From assembly GCF_036250675.1 (NCBI RefSeq), contig NZ_CP109592.1:4898001-4962000 (forward strand): a stretch of 64,000 nucleotides of DNA, read 5' to 3'. The notes under the pieces were generated by a model, which saw only the letters and a program-made list of their open reading frames with translations, was not told the DNA's origin and did no database searches. Positions 1 through 7,861 of this stretch are shown piece after piece (the stretch's first letter is position 1; the number at the start of each line of letters is the position of its first letter). Source of the DNA: Streptomyces sp. NBC_01689. Lineage in GTDB: Bacteria; Actinomycetota; Actinomycetes; Streptomycetales; Streptomycetaceae. A program made the position numbers and the translations under genes.

Positions 1-24
1 CCCTGTCAGGTACGGCGGTACGCC

Positions 25-300
25 TCAGGCCGGTTCGGCCCAGTGGGGCACGGCGGTAGGGGCGGGGGCCGCGGGGCGGCACTCGAAGCCGAGCCGGGTG
101 AGCGCGCGGGCCACCTCGGCCTCGGTGAAGTCCCGGCGGTCCTGCCGGGTGATGACCTCGCCGACCTGCTTGACGGGGTAGGCGTGCGGGCCGACGACCA
201 CGGAGGCTCCGGTGGCGGATTCGGGCTCGATGCCCGCCATCGAGTGCTCGACCTCGCTCGGGATGAGGTCGAAGGGGAAACGGGCGATCACACAACGCAT
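25..300 (-). CDS. conserved hypothetical, cold-shock partner
   Basis: A 91-residue protein of unknown function. The ATG at 300 is chosen over upstream in-frame codons because a GGAGG ribosome-binding site lies just upstream of it on the minus strand and the protein begins with a compact MRCVIARFPFDL segment. The N-terminal half is hydrophobic/aromatic; the middle carries a VKQVGEVITRQDRRDF stretch, and the Pro/Ala-rich C terminus looks disordered. It lies downstream of the cold-shock gene on the same strand, but a strong hairpin separates the two, so it may be expressed mostly from its own promoter. I recall small proteins of this type beside csp genes in other streptomycetes. A link to the cold-shock response is inferred from position only. 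Confidence 0.75.
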   Translation of the reverse strand: MRCVIARFPFDLIPSEVEHSMAGIEPESATGASVVVGPHAYPVKQVGEVITRQDRRDFTEAEVARALTRLGFECRPAAPAPTAVPHWAEPA

Positions 301-446
301 GGTGCCTCCGCGGGATGAAGTTCCGTGGCCCGAAAACCGGTTGAGGCGGGCCGGAAAGTGAGCACGGCGGACAGAAGATTTCGCCGGAAATTCAATCCGG
401 TACGAAACCAGTCGCGGGGACGAAACCCGGGGATGAAACAGAAAAG

Positions 447-492
447 CAGGTGGCCGGGGCCCGCACCTCAGGGTGCAGGTCCCGGCCACCTG
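447..492 (-). terminator. terminator of the cold-shock gene
   Basis: A long hairpin with arms CAGGTGGCCGGG and CCCGGCCACCTG. On the minus strand it is followed by a T-rich stretch (CTTTTCTGTTTC), so it fits a Rho-independent terminator for the gene ending at 537. Confidence 0.8.
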
Positions 493-536
493 TAAGCGTC
501 GGCCGACTCAGAAGTCAGGCGTCAGCGGGTCCCGGA

Positions 537-740
537 CTAGGCGGGGACGATGTTCTCCGCCTGGGGGCCCTTCTGGCCCTGCGTGACGTCGAAGGTCACC
601 TTCTGGCCTTCCTGGAGCTCACGGAAGCCCTGGGTGGCGATGTTCGAGTAGTGGGCGAAGACGTCGGCGCCGCCGCCGTCCTGCTCGATGAAGCCGAAGC
701 CCTTTTCCGCGTTGAACCACTTCACGGTGCCAGTAGCCAT
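537..740 (-). CDS. CspA-family cold-shock protein
   Basis: A 67-residue single cold-shock domain protein, the full length of the family. It binds single-stranded RNA and DNA and acts as an RNA chaperone in the cytoplasm. RNP1 is KGFGFIEQD (residues 13-21) and RNP2 is the VFAHYSNI segment (about 27-34); the N-terminal [11 protein letters not shown] is canonical. The start ATG at 740 has an AAGGAG site seven bases upstream. A long AT-richer leader precedes it, as is common for csp genes, whose expression is often controlled through leader structure; a short stem at 769-787 lies in that leader. It is followed by a strong terminator. Streptomycetes carry several csp paralogues, so a specific symbol is not assigned. 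Confidence 0.97.
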   Translation of the reverse strand: MATGTVKWFNAEKGFGFIEQDGGGADVFAHYSNIATQGFRELQEGQKVTFDVTQGQKGPQAENIVPA

Positions 741-1340
741 GTCAATCTCCTTCGGGGCAAAGCTCGAGGACCCACACTGTGCGGGTCCGCGTCGCCGCGA
801 TGTTGCCCCCTCCGGATAAAACCGGAAATTCAGAAGCGACCGACCGGTACGGACCGGAAAGTACGCTCCAAGACTTTGGGAACCACAACTGCAACTGATA
901 TCGACACTAGCACGCCGGGGCTCCCGAAGGTCGGCGCACTATCTCACCGCACTCCGGGGAATAAGGAACCACCCCCATGGCCGAGTCATTTTCTATCGCG
1001 GCCATGACAGATATTCCGTGACCTCCCACACCGGATCTCCCGCCCCGGAGCTGGGTGGCCCCTCAGGGACGGGCCACCCAGGCCGGACCCCGCCGTACGA
1101 CGCGTCACCGCGCCGGTCCGCGGCCGCGCGGACGCGCCGGCCGGCTTCCGCCCGGCGTGTCGCGCGCCCTCCCACCCGCCGTCCCGCCCGTCAGGTCCCC
1201 CCTCGAGTTGCCGCCCCGCGCGGACCGGTGTGCGCTGGAGACCGTCCCGCGGCCCCCGCGGGACGCACCTCGTACGGGACAGGGCGCACCTCGTACGGGC
1301 GGGGGACGGGGAGTGCGACCCGTACGACGCAGGAGGGCGC
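741..1340. other. intergenic region with csp leader
   Basis: About 600 bases without a convincing gene. The left part (741-910) is the leader and promoter region of the cold-shock gene: a GACCC/GGGTC stem at 769-787 and AT-richer sequence at 810-910. The right part is GC-rich, with a repeat pair just before the gene at 1341. Open frames crossing it lack ribosome-binding sites and look like shadows. Confidence 0.6.
1265..1299. repeat. direct repeat upstream of zinc-ribbon gene
   Basis: GCACCTCGTACGGG occurs at 1265-1278 and again at 1286-1299, start-to-start 21 bases, i.e. two helical turns. It lies 42 bases before the start codon at 1341 and is a candidate operator. Confidence 0.5.
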
Positions 1341-1613
1341 ATGACGAGCGAGCCCGGTTCGGTGTCCGAGACCTTCGCGTTCGCGTGCCGGAACTGCGGG
1401 CACACCTGGGAGGCGGCGTTCCAGGTCATGTTCTTCACCGATCCGACCGACGCCGCGGGCCTGCACACGCAGGAGTACGTCGACGAGGACGGCGTCGCGA
1501 TCAGGTCGCCGCTGGCCGACGCGGTGTGCACGCGGTGCGGAAGCCGCAGGGTGCGGGTGGCGTCGCCGGACACCGTGCGCCGGCCGCGGCCGGCGCACGA
1601 CCCGGCCGACTGA
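1341..1613 (+). CDS. small zinc-ribbon protein
   Basis: A 90-residue protein whose start ATG at 1341 is preceded by a perfect AGGAGG five bases upstream (1331-1336). Two CxxC pairs, CRNCGHTW near residue 16 and CTRCGSRR near residue 66, would bind one zinc ion in a rubredoxin-like ribbon. The segment between the knuckles is acidic and the C-terminal tail is basic and Pro/Arg-rich. No catalytic motif is visible; such small ribbons usually act in nucleic acid or protein contacts. It stands alone on the plus strand, 107 bases before a lipoprotein gene that has its own ribosome-binding site, so co-transcription is possible but unproven. Specific function unknown. Confidence 0.8.
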   Translation: MTSEPGSVSETFAFACRNCGHTWEAAFQVMFFTDPTDAAGLHTQEYVDEDGVAIRSPLADAVCTRCGSRRVRVASPDTVRRPRPAHDPAD

Positions 1614-1720
1614 GGTCCGGCGCGGCCGCTCACCCGGACGGGCCCGGTGCGCTGGTGGCGCGCCGCGCCCGGTGGTGGCGTGGGAGGAGACATCGTGCCC
1701 GCCGTCAGGAGGCCCCCGCC

Positions 1721-2557
1721 GTGAACCGTCCGCCGTACCGTCCCGCCTCCGTCCTCCCCCCGTCCCCCGGCCCCCGGCTGCTGGTCTGCGCCCTGACGGT
1801 GGGCGTGCTGTGGTCGGCGGCCGCGTGCTCGAACAGCGGCGGCGCGGACGGGGGCACGGTCCACGGCTCCCCGCTGGCCGAGGTGTCGGCCGGCGCGTCC
1901 GCCGGCACGCTCACCGTGGACCAGGCCAGGGCCGCGCTGATCACCAACGCGGACCTGCCGTCGCAGTGGACGGGGACGTCGGGAGCGGCGACCTGGCGGG
2001 ACGGCCTGCTCAAGAGCAAGGTCGACGCGTCGGGCTTCGGTACGGACAAGAACGCCGCCGCCGACTGCCAGAAGCTGCTCGACGGTCTCTACGCCGAGGA
2101 GCTGCTGGGCCCGGCGAAGGGGACCAAGGCCGTCACCGGGTTCGACGACACCGACAACCAGGCCCAGATGCACTACCAGGTCGCGGAGTACGGGGAGACG
2201 GAGCTGCACACCCGGCTGGCGTGGGTGGCCACGCTGCCCCAGAAGTGCGCCGCGTTCACGGCCGTCGACGGGCAGGGCGGCCGGCAGAACGTACAGGTCG
2301 TCTCGGCGCGGCTGCCCGACGAGGGCGACGCCCGGCAGGGCCTGCAGGTGACCATGAACGGGCAGCTGGACGGCGAGCCCTCGACCCTGACCCTGGACGT
2401 CGCCGCCGTGCGGGTCGGCGGCAGCGCCCTCTTCCTCACCAACGGCGGCCTGAACGGCGCCGAGTCGGACTCCACGGCACAGGCCGTCCAGCAGGGGACC
2501 CCCCGGCTGCAGCAGGTGCTCGAAGGGAAGACACCCGCCGCCAGCCCGACGAACTGA
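1721..2557 (+). CDS. secreted lipoprotein of unknown function
   Basis: A 278-residue predicted lipoprotein. The GTG at 1721 is chosen because AGGAGG lies at 1707-1712. A basic/Pro-rich N region, a hydrophobic stretch (about residues 19-34) and a lipobox ending SAAAC put the lipidated cysteine at residue 36. The exported part begins with a Ser/Gly-rich linker, then a compact domain with an early VDQARAALITNADLPSQW segment and two further cysteines (in the ADCQKLL and PQKCAAF segments) that could pair outside the cell. This resembles the small PknH-sensor-like or DUF-type exported domains of actinobacteria, but I cannot assign a family. Membrane-anchored extracellular location is well supported; role unknown. 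Confidence 0.85.
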   Translation: MNRPPYRPASVLPPSPGPRLLVCALTVGVLWSAAACSNSGGADGGTVHGSPLAEVSAGASAGTLTVDQARAALITNADLPSQWTGTSGAATWRDGLLKSKVDASGFGTDKNAAADCQKLLDGLYAEELLGPAKGTKAVTGFDDTDNQAQMHYQVAEYGETELHTRLAWVATLPQKCAAFTAVDGQGGRQNVQVVSARLPDEGDARQGLQVTMNGQLDGEPSTLTLDVAAVRVGGSALFLTNGGLNGAESDSTAQAVQQGTPRLQQVLEGKTPAASPTN

Positions 2558-2610
2558 CGCACCGCGGCTCCCCGGCCCCGGGCCGAGCGGGCGGGCGGGA
2601 CCGGCCGGGC

Positions 2611-2626
2611 CGGACCCGCGGGTCCG
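2611..2626. terminator. possible bidirectional terminator
   Basis: A 16-base perfect palindrome, CGGACCCGCGGGTCCG, within a GC-rich patch between convergent genes ending at 2557 and 2696. No T-run follows on either strand. Confidence 0.4.
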
Positions 2627-2695
2627 CCGGGCCGGGCGCACGCACCGGTCGGCGGGGCCGATCCGCCGATCCGGGCGTACGGATCTCCGCGGGCG

Positions 2696-2974
2696 TTATT
2701 CCATCCGCTCGACGGCGTCCTTCGCCTCCTTGAGGCCGACGCCCGTGAACTCCCGGTAGGCCTTGATCGCCTGGATCTTCCGGCCGTCCCTCGCCAGTGC
2801 GGCCACCTGCTCCAGCTCCGGTTCGCGCTGCTGGATGTCCAAGTGGCCGATGATCAGGTCGAGTTTGCGCTCGACGCGGGCGATCCTGCGGTCGGTGCGG
2901 CCCAGTCTGCTCTCCAGCCCCGCGTAGCTCGCGAAGACGATCATGGCGAGGACGAAGAACCCGAGTATTCCCAT
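2696..2974 (-). CDS. membrane-anchored L7/L12 C-terminal-domain protein
   Basis: A 92-residue protein starting at the ATG at 2974 (an upstream in-frame GTG at 3010 would add 12 residues). One transmembrane helix (about residues 2-18) is followed by a charged helical segment and a C-terminal domain that resembles the globular end of ribosomal protein L7/L12: IQAIKAYREFTGVGLKEAKDAVE parallels the VIKxVREITGLGLKEAKxLV signature. In the ribosome that domain recruits translation factors; here it is fused to a membrane anchor and lacks the L7/L12 dimerisation domain, so it is not a ribosomal protein proper. The family is common in actinobacteria but uncharacterised. A TAGGAT box seven bases before the ATG suggests leaderless transcription. 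Confidence 0.85.
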   Translation of the reverse strand: MGILGFFVLAMIVFASYAGLESRLGRTDRRIARVERKLDLIIGHLDIQQREPELEQVAALARDGRKIQAIKAYREFTGVGLKEAKDAVERME

Positions 2975-2987
2975 GCGCCCGATCCTA
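2975..2987 (-). promoter_or_regulatory. leaderless -10 box
   Basis: TAGGAT on the minus strand (2982-2987) lies seven bases before the ATG at 2974, and no ribosome-binding site is present. Confidence 0.5.
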
Positions 2988-3559
2988 GGGAAGCGTCCGC
3001 GCGTCCACACCGAGACGACGCAAGAGGACCGGCAGCGCCCTCAGGGGGCACGGGGAACCGCGCGACCGGCTTCCCCCACCCACCCGGACCCGCCGAGCGA
3101 CCGGGTCCGCCGCCGGCGACCGGGGCGTCGCGGTGACCGGGGCGTCGCGGTCCGTCGCCGGACGCCTCGCGCGGCGCACCCGCCCCCCACGACTCGAACA
3201 CCCGCACGACTTCGGCGAGGGCTGCGCGGGCGTGTTGACCAAATTGATGCAGAGCCCGGCCGACGGCTCCCCGGCCGTCCTCAAGGGCGCCGCGGGCCCC
3301 CGCGCCCGTCGGCGGGCGGCTGCGGCGCACAGCCCGGCCTCACCGCGGATCTCCCCGCGGAACACCCGGCCAAGGGCGGAAAGCCGACCCTCCCGGCGCC
3401 CCTCCCCGGCGCTGCTGACGGGCTCCGCCCCCGCCTCCGGGAGGGTGCCCGGCCCAAGATCACCGGGGCCGCCGGCGGCCCCTCGGGCAACCGCTCTCCG
3501 GCCGAAGAAGGAAATCCGGGGCTTCCGAACGGCCGAACAAAGCCCATACTGGCTACACG
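2988..3559. other. GC-rich intergenic region
   Basis: About 570 bases without a supported gene. A 17-base unit containing GACCGGGGCGTCGCGGT is repeated twice in tandem at about 3118-3151. Long frames on both strands are Arg/Pro-rich and lack start signals. Confidence 0.5.
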
Positions 3560-3781
3560 ATGACGAAACCCTCCGCGCCCCGGCGCCACCTGCCCACCAG
3601 CCCCTTCGCTGCCCCGGTCGTCCCCGTGGCCAAGGAATTCAGCCTCGGAGACCGCGTCTCCCACGACCAGTTCGGCCTGGGCACGATCATCGGCGTCGAA
3701 GAGGGCATCGCCATGCTCGTCGACTTCGGCTCCCGCCAGGCCCGCATCCTCAGCCCCTACACCCGGATGGACAGGCTCTGA
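3560..3781 (+). CDS. small CarD/UvrD-tail-like protein
   Basis: A 73-residue protein. Residues about 25-65 (FSLGDRVSHDQFGLGTI followed by a short beta segment and VDFGSRQARIL) match the small SH3-like beta module found at the C terminus of UvrD/PcrA helicases and related to the CarD RNA-polymerase-binding module, where it contacts RNA polymerase. Here the module stands alone behind about 24 Pro/Arg-rich residues. No ribosome-binding site is obvious; TACTGG and CATACT sit just upstream of the ATG, so leaderless transcription is possible. Binding to RNA polymerase is inference from the fold resemblance. Confidence 0.75.
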   Translation: MTKPSAPRRHLPTSPFAAPVVPVAKEFSLGDRVSHDQFGLGTIIGVEEGIAMLVDFGSRQARILSPYTRMDRL

Positions 3782-4031
3782 CCTGCACGTTGCGCAGTAC
3801 CCGCACCGCCGTCCCCACCCGCGTCGCTCGCGGCACCCGACCCGACTGACACCACCGGACCCGGCCACCTCACCGCGCGGCTCCCCCATCCGCAGGTTGC
3901 CGGGTTTTCGGTGTGCGACGGCCCGGGCGCCGCACCGGCTCCCCGTCCGGAGACACCTTGCCGGGCCCCCGCGGCCCCCCGAACGGCCCACCCCGCTCGC
4001 CCCAGGCCCCCGTCCCGCCGAGGGTGAGGAC

Positions 4032-5867
4032 ATGGATGCCGCGGGCGAAGAGCTGCCGTTCGAGGATCTGACCGACTTCGAGAACGCGGATCGCGGGTTC
4101 ATCGCGGCCCTGGTTCCCGGCGTGGTCCGGGACGCCGCGGGGCGGGTGGTCCATGACGCGGACGCCTACGGGTTCCTCGCGGACGACTGCCCGCCGACCG
4201 CGCACCCCAGTCTGTGGCGGCAGGCACGCCTCTGCGCGCGACAGGGGCTGTACGAGGTCACCGAGGGTGTCTACCAGGTACGCGGGCTCGACCTGTCGAA
4301 CATGACCGTCGTCGAGGGCCGCGAGGGCGTCGTCGTGATCGATCCGCTGATCTCGGCGGAGTGCGCCGCCGCCGCGCTCGCCCTCTACCGCGAGCACCGC
4401 GGACATCGCCGCGTGACCGGGCTCGTCTACACCCACTCGCACGTCGACCACTTCGGCGGCGCCCGCGGTGTGCTGCCGCACGGCGCGGAGAGCGGGGTGC
4501 CGGTGCTCGCGCCCGGCGGTTTCCTGGCGCACGCGGTCAGCGAGAACGTCTTCGCCGGCAACGCGATGCTGCGCCGGGCCGCCTTCATGTACGGCGCCCC
4601 GCTGCCCAAGGGGCCGCGCGACCAGATCGGCACCGGGCTCGGCACCACCACCTCCACGGGCACCGTCACGCTCGTCGCCCCGAACGTGGACGTCACCCGG
4701 ACCGGGCAGGAGGAGACCGTGGACGGCGTGCGGTTCGTCTTCCAGCTCACGCCGGGGACCGAGGCGCCCGCCGAGATGAACTTCCTGCTGCGCGACCAGC
4801 GCGCGCTGTGCGTGGCCGAGAACGCCAGTCACACCCTGCACAACGTGCTCACCCTTCGGGGCGCACCGGTCCGCGACGCACGCGTCTGGGCCCGCTACCT
4901 CGACGAGACCGTCGACCTGTTCGCCGACACCTACGACGTCGCGTTCGCCTCCCACAACTGGCCGACGTGGGGGCGCGAGAACATCGTCCGGTTCCTCGGC
5001 GAGCAGCGGGACCTGTACGCGTACCTGCACGACCAGACCCTGCGCCTGCTCAACGACGGCCTGACCGGCGCGGAGATCGCCGAGCGGCTGCGGCTTCCGC
5101 CCGCCCTGGAGAGGTCCTGGCACGCGCGCGGCTACTACGGATCCCTCAGCCACAACGTCAAGGCCGTCTACCAGCGGTACATGGGCTGGTACGACGGGAA
5201 CCCCGCCCATCTCTGGGAGCATCCGCCCGCCGAACTGGCCTCCCGGTACGTGGAGCTGGCCGGCGGGCCGGCGGAGGCCCTGGTGAAGGCGCGGGCGTAC
5301 GCGGACAACGGTGACCTCCGTTTCGCCGCGACCCTCCTCAACCACCTGGTCTTCGCCGACCCGGCGGACCGTGCCGCCAAGGAGACCCTCTGCGGTGTCT
5401 ACGAGCGGCTCGGGCACGGCGCCGAGAACGGCACCTGGCGCAACTACTACCTCACCGCGGCCCTGGAGCTGCGCGGGGTCACCGCCGACACCGACATCGA
5501 CACCACGGACTCCGAACTCACCTCCGCGCTCACCGTGAGCATGCTCCTCGACTCGCTCGCCGTCCGCATCGACGGTCCGCGCGCCTGGCACGACCACCTG
5601 ACCCTCGACCTCGTCGTGACGGACGAGCAGCGCCGTCACCGCGTCAACCTCCACCACGGGGCGCTGACGCACCGCGGCATGCCGGTGCACCACGTCCCGA
5701 AGCCGCACGCGGGACTGACCCTGACCCTCACCCGGCCGGAACTGCGGGCGGTGCTGGAGGGGCGGGGCCTCGCGGGTGTCGAGACGGACGGCGACCCCGC
5801 CCTCCTGGACCGTCTCCTGTCGTACGCCACCGAGCCGGACCGCGCGTTCCCCGTCGTGACGCCCTGA
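4032..5867 (+). CDS. class III alkyl sulfatase (metallo-beta-lactamase fold)
   Basis: A 611-residue enzyme of the SdsA1/YjcS/BDS1 family, which hydrolyses alkyl sulfate esters such as dodecyl sulfate with two zinc ions. The signature THSHVDHFGG places metal ligands at H135, H137, D139 and H140; E263 and H267 (AENASHTLHN) and H308 (SHNWPTWG) complete the set expected for the family. After the catalytic domain come the alkylsulfatase dimerisation helices (about 355-480) and a C-terminal SCP2-like lipid-binding domain (about 490-605) thought to hold the alkyl chain. No clear signal peptide is visible, unlike Pseudomonas SdsA1, so the enzyme may be cytoplasmic. The ATG at 4032 follows a GAGGA motif. 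It converges on the regulator gene ending at 5973. Confidence 0.93.
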   Translation: MDAAGEELPFEDLTDFENADRGFIAALVPGVVRDAAGRVVHDADAYGFLADDCPPTAHPSLWRQARLCARQGLYEVTEGVYQVRGLDLSNMTVVEGREGVVVIDPLISAECAAAALALYREHRGHRRVTGLVYTHSHVDHFGGARGVLPHGAESGVPVLAPGGFLAHAVSENVFAGNAMLRRAAFMYGAPLPKGPRDQIGTGLGTTTSTGTVTLVAPNVDVTRTGQEETVDGVRFVFQLTPGTEAPAEMNFLLRDQRALCVAENASHTLHNVLTLRGAPVRDARVWARYLDETVDLFADTYDVAFASHNWPTWGRENIVRFLGEQRDLYAYLHDQTLRLLNDGLTGAEIAERLRLPPALERSWHARGYYGSLSHNVKAVYQRYMGWYDGNPAHLWEHPPAELASRYVELAGGPAEALVKARAYADNGDLRFAATLLNHLVFADPADRAAKETLCGVYERLGHGAENGTWRNYYLTAALELRGVTADTDIDTTDSELTSALTVSMLLDSLAVRIDGPRAWHDHLTLDLVVTDEQRRHRVNLHHGALTHRGMPVHHVPKPHAGLTLTLTRPELRAVLEGRGLAGVETDGDPALLDRLLSYATEPDRAFPVVTP

Positions 5868-5928
5868 CGGCGCCCTGCGGCGCCGTGGCGGCCCTGTGAG
5901 GGGCCTCGGGCGGCCTCGGAGGAGTGCG

Positions 5929-5966
5929 GGTGCGGCGCGGGCGGGCACCGGGTCCCGCCCGCGCAC
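5929..5966. terminator. possible bidirectional terminator
   Basis: Imperfect hairpin with arms containing GCGCGGGCGGG and CCCGCCCGCGC between the convergent genes ending at 5867 and 5973. Confidence 0.45.
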
Positions 5967-5972
5967 CGGGGG

Positions 5973-7316
5973 TCAGAGCGGTGGCTGCGCGGGGGCCGGG
6001 CCCAGGGTGGTCGTGCCGGGCGCCGTGCGGTGGCCCAGGCCCGTGCGGTAGGCGTCGAGGGCCGCCTCCACCCGGCCGGTGCGGCGCAGGAGGTCCCCGA
6101 GCAGACGGCAGAGGTCGGCCAGGTCGCCCGCCGCCCCGGCCCGCTCCAGCAGGCTCAGCGCCCGGACGTAGTGCTCCTCGGCGGTCTCGGTGTCCCGGGC
6201 GTCCTCGGCGATGATGCCGAGGAGCCGGTGCGCGCCCGCCGAGTGCACGGCGCCGCGCTCGGGGCTGAGGTCGCCGAGCACCTCGTGGAGGAGGACGGCG
6301 GCCTCGTCCGACTTGCCGCGCCGGTGCAGCACGTCCGCGAGCTCCACGTTGACCTGGCTGGTGTAGAGGGCCGCGCGCTTGGCCGAGAGCATGGCCTGCG
6401 CCTCGCGCAACTCGCTCTCCGCGCGCTCCAGTTCGCCGTTCTGCGCGTAGAGGTATCCGCGCATCCAGTGGCAGTTGGCGAGCTCCGTGCGGATCTGGAG
6501 CTGACGGTAGAGCTCGGCGGCCTTGGCGAGGGAGGCGTCGGCCTCCGCGATCCGGCCCTCGGCGATCATGGTGCGGGCCACCGAGCGGTGCATCCGGGCG
6601 ACCAGCGCGGGCTCGCCGACCTGCGGGGCGAGGGCGAGCGCGAACTCCGCGGCCTGGGCGGCGCGGGCGTGCGCGCCCATGTCCATGTAGGGCGCGATGA
6701 CGCCGGTGTAGAGCAGCAGCAGGGCATCCGGGTCGTGCATCCCGGTCCGGTTCAGTTCGTCCAGCGTGGACTCGAACAGATAGCAGGCGTACCGGAGTTC
6801 ACCGGCGAGGTAGTGGGAGACGGCACGGCCGCGCAGGGCGGGCACCCGCTGCGGCAGCGGGGCGTCGCCGAGGCGCCGCTCCGACGCCTCGAACCGCTCG
6901 CGGGCGGTCTCCAGGTCCCCGTTCTCCAGGGCGCACTCGCCGAGCCCGAGCAGGGCGGCGGCCTGCTCGGCGACGAGTCCGTGGGTGTCCGCCTCCGCGA
7001 GGAGCACCGTGTACTGCTCCGCCGCGACCTCGGCCTCACCGGTGGCCAGGGTGCGCTGCGCGTCGGTCAGCCGCAGCCGCAGATCGGTGGCCAGGTGGGC
7101 GGGCCGGCCGGTCGCCAGCTCCTCGTACGCCACGCCGAGCCGCTCGGCTATGTGCCGCAGCGCGGGTTCGGAGGCGCGTACCCGCCCCGCCTCCAGTGTC
7201 GAGATGTAGGCGGGCGTGTACGCCGGTTCCGCCAATTGCCGTTGTGTCAGCCCGCGTTCCGTACGCAGCTGCTGGACCCTGCGCCCGATGACCTCCGGGC
7301 CGTCACGCTCCGCCAT
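5973..7316 (-). CDS. XRE-HTH/TPR transcriptional regulator
   Basis: A 447-residue regulator with an N-terminal Cro/C1-type helix-turn-helix (about residues 9-65; LTQRQLA, then PAYISTLEAGRVRAS as recognition region) and a long array of tetratricopeptide-like helical repeats (about 80-430). This architecture matches the RRNPP class (Rap/NprR/PlcR/Rgg-like), whose TPR pocket binds short peptides, and also TPR regulators of Streptomyces development. The ATG at 7316 has no ribosome-binding site; a triple TTAAG array begins three bases upstream, so the mRNA is probably leaderless and autoregulated. It is divergent from a 60-residue secreted peptide gene that has a second identical array. Peptide sensing is inferred, not shown. 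Confidence 0.9.
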   Translation of the reverse strand: MAERDGPEVIGRRVQQLRTERGLTQRQLAEPAYTPAYISTLEAGRVRASEPALRHIAERLGVAYEELATGRPAHLATDLRLRLTDAQRTLATGEAEVAAEQYTVLLAEADTHGLVAEQAAALLGLGECALENGDLETARERFEASERRLGDAPLPQRVPALRGRAVSHYLAGELRYACYLFESTLDELNRTGMHDPDALLLLYTGVIAPYMDMGAHARAAQAAEFALALAPQVGEPALVARMHRSVARTMIAEGRIAEADASLAKAAELYRQLQIRTELANCHWMRGYLYAQNGELERAESELREAQAMLSAKRAALYTSQVNVELADVLHRRGKSDEAAVLLHEVLGDLSPERGAVHSAGAHRLLGIIAEDARDTETAEEHYVRALSLLERAGAAGDLADLCRLLGDLLRRTGRVEAALDAYRTGLGHRTAPGTTTLGPAPAQPPL

Positions 7317-7318
7317 GG

Positions 7319-7346
7319 ATTAAGCATGCCATTAAGTCCACTTAAC
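7319..7346. promoter_or_regulatory. TTAAG operator array, regulator side
   Basis: ATTAAG at 7319-7324, ATTAAG at 7331-7336 and CTTAAC at 7341-7346: two direct half-sites and one inverted half-site with spacers of 6 and 4 bases. It touches the start codon of the XRE-TPR gene. Confidence 0.7.
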
Positions 7347-7415
7347 CCGAGACGGCTTTTGACTAATGTCCAACTCCCCTTGCGCCCCTTGCCCTTTGGT
7401 GCTCCGAACCCCTAC

Positions 7416-7443
7416 GTTAAGCGCCGGGTTAAGCCTGCTTAAT
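7416..7443. promoter_or_regulatory. TTAAG operator array, peptide side
   Basis: GTTAAG at 7416-7421, GTTAAG at 7428-7433 and CTTAAT at 7438-7443: the same order, orientation and spacers (6 and 4) as the array at 7319-7346. It lies 25 bases before the GTG of the secreted peptide. Confidence 0.7.
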
Positions 7444-7468
7444 ACGCCGCTGTTGTTGCGAGGTCGCC

Positions 7469-7651
7469 GTGCTCCGACGTATTTCCGCGCGCTACTTCCG
7501 AGTGCTCGGTGCGGCCGTGATCGCCGTGGCCGCCCTGGTGCTGGCGGCGAACGCGGGCCCGGCCAGGGCCGACGGCTCCGCCCCGGCCCTCCACCAACAG
7601 GGCTCCGGACACGCGGGGACCGCGTACGACGGCGCCTTCGCACGACCGTAG
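7469..7651 (+). CDS. small secreted peptide
   Basis: A 60-residue product starting at the GTG at 7469, preceded by GAGG. The N region MLRRISARYFR is basic, followed by a hydrophobic core (about residues 12-27) and a likely signal-peptidase site after the GPARA segment near residue 34, which would release a peptide of about 26 residues ending in DGAFARP. No known family is recognised. It is divergent from the XRE-TPR regulator and the two genes share a repeated TTAAG operator array, so it is a candidate target and possibly the ligand precursor of that regulator. It may instead be an ordinary small exported protein; the reading frame is short, which limits confidence. Confidence 0.65.
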   Translation: MLRRISARYFRVLGAAVIAVAALVLAANAGPARADGSAPALHQQGSGHAGTAYDGAFARP

Positions 7652-7849
7652 CGGCCGCGGCGGCCGGCCACGACCCGCGGCACACCCCCGTCGCCCACGG
7701 ATGTGGACGCACGGCGGACGGCCTCCCGCGTCGGCGGCACCCCCGCCGGCGCCCCCGCGGGACCCGCCCGTCCGGACACCGCGTCCTCCCCCGCGGCGGA
7801 CGGCGCGAACGGCCGTCGGCGGAAATCCCCCCGTTCCGCCGGCGGCCTC

Positions 7850-7861
7850 TACCCTGACCCG
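7850..7861 (+). promoter_or_regulatory. leaderless -10 box
   Basis: TACCCT at 7850-7855 followed by exactly six bases and the GTG at 7862; no ribosome-binding site is present. Confidence 0.6.

Noticed and set aside
2975..3559. Additional small genes in the gap
   Set aside because: Frames on both strands are Arg/Pro-rich, lack ribosome-binding sites and overlap each other; none shows a domain.
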